Position numbers and translations under genes: made by a program. DNA of 5,711 nucleotides from Chloroflexota bacterium (GTDB lineage Bacteria; Chloroflexota; Limnocylindria; Limnocylindrales; CSP1-4), in assembly GCA_003158495.1 (NCBI GenBank), contig PMJT01000152.1, positions 209 through 5,919 of the forward strand. Reading direction: 5' to 3'. Of this stretch, positions 5,619 to 5,711 are shown piece by piece. The notes beneath the pieces are model-generated. The model saw only the letters and a program-made list of their open reading frames with translations, did not search any database and was not told the origin of the DNA. Every line of letters begins with the position of its first letter. The stretch's first letter is position 1.

Positions 5619-5709
5619 GGGCAGGGGAGCGCCACCGAGGCGCTGAGAGTGCGGAGCAGATCCGCAGACCCTTGGAACCTGATCCGGGTCATGCCGGCGC
5701 AGGGAGTCC
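5619..5709 (+). ncRNA. TPP (thiamine pyrophosphate) riboswitch
   Basis: A THI-element aptamer that binds thiamine pyrophosphate and represses thiamine synthesis or uptake genes. All conserved parts are present in order: a short P1 (GGGC 5619-5622 with GTCC 5706-5709), GGGGAGC then P2 GCGCC/GGCGC around 5629-5643, the pyrimidine-sensing CTGAGA at 5643-5648, P3 GCGGA/TCCGC, then GAACCTGATC, P5 CCGG/CCGG around GTCATG, and the closing GCAGGGA. The regulated gene lies to the right of the window on the plus strand and is expected to be a thiamine biosynthesis or transport gene. The expression platform is not included, so whether control is transcriptional or translational cannot be seen. Confidence 0.97.
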
Positions 5710-5711
5710 AG

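Noticed and set aside
5413..5692. Two short minus-strand frames upstream of the YbaK-like gene
   Set aside because: About 65 residues each, no motif, and one runs antisense through the TPP riboswitch.

Overview
This is a high-GC bacterial chromosomal segment (roughly two-thirds G+C by eye, strong G/C third-position bias in the reading frames). The phylum cannot be proved from the sequence. The gene style points to a soil or freshwater Chloroflexota (Limnocylindria-like) or, less likely, an actinobacterium: GTG starts sitting 6-7 nt after TAnnnT boxes with no ribosome binding site, a five-TM protein with an LppX/LolA-like outer domain, and a small protein of a type I associate with such genomes. 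No mobile element, CRISPR array or rRNA gene is visible.

Layout. Bases 1-1175 (minus) hold most of an HD-domain phosphohydrolase of the SAMHD1/YwfO type, cut by the window edge at its C-terminus. Bases 1372-3560 (minus) hold a two-gene unit: a membrane protein with an extracytoplasmic lipoprotein-like domain, followed after 11 nt by a WYL-domain transcription regulator. A 239-nt divergent gap leads to a small plus-strand gene (3800-4201) of unknown function. A 539-nt convergent intergenic region (4202-4740) is unusually rich in palindromes: a perfect 16-bp hairpin, a nested 8-bp/12-bp palindrome, and a perfect 13-bp inverted repeat whose arms contain near-consensus DnaA boxes. Bases 4741-5325 (minus) encode a YbaK/EbsC-type aminoacyl-tRNA deacylase-like protein. 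Its upstream region (5343-5419) folds on paper into two hairpins plus a loop-to-tail pairing, i.e. a possible pseudoknotted leader RNA. The window ends in a plus-strand TPP (thiamine pyrophosphate) riboswitch (5619-5709) whose regulated gene lies beyond the right edge.

How the parts work together. The membrane protein and WYL regulator are probably co-transcribed and may form a signalling pair. The HD enzyme, YbaK-like protein and thiamine riboswitch are housekeeping functions with no evident shared pathway. The most novel candidates are the structured region ahead of the YbaK-like gene and the paired DnaA-box inverted repeat. Both are inferred from base-pairing read by eye and need comparative confirmation.
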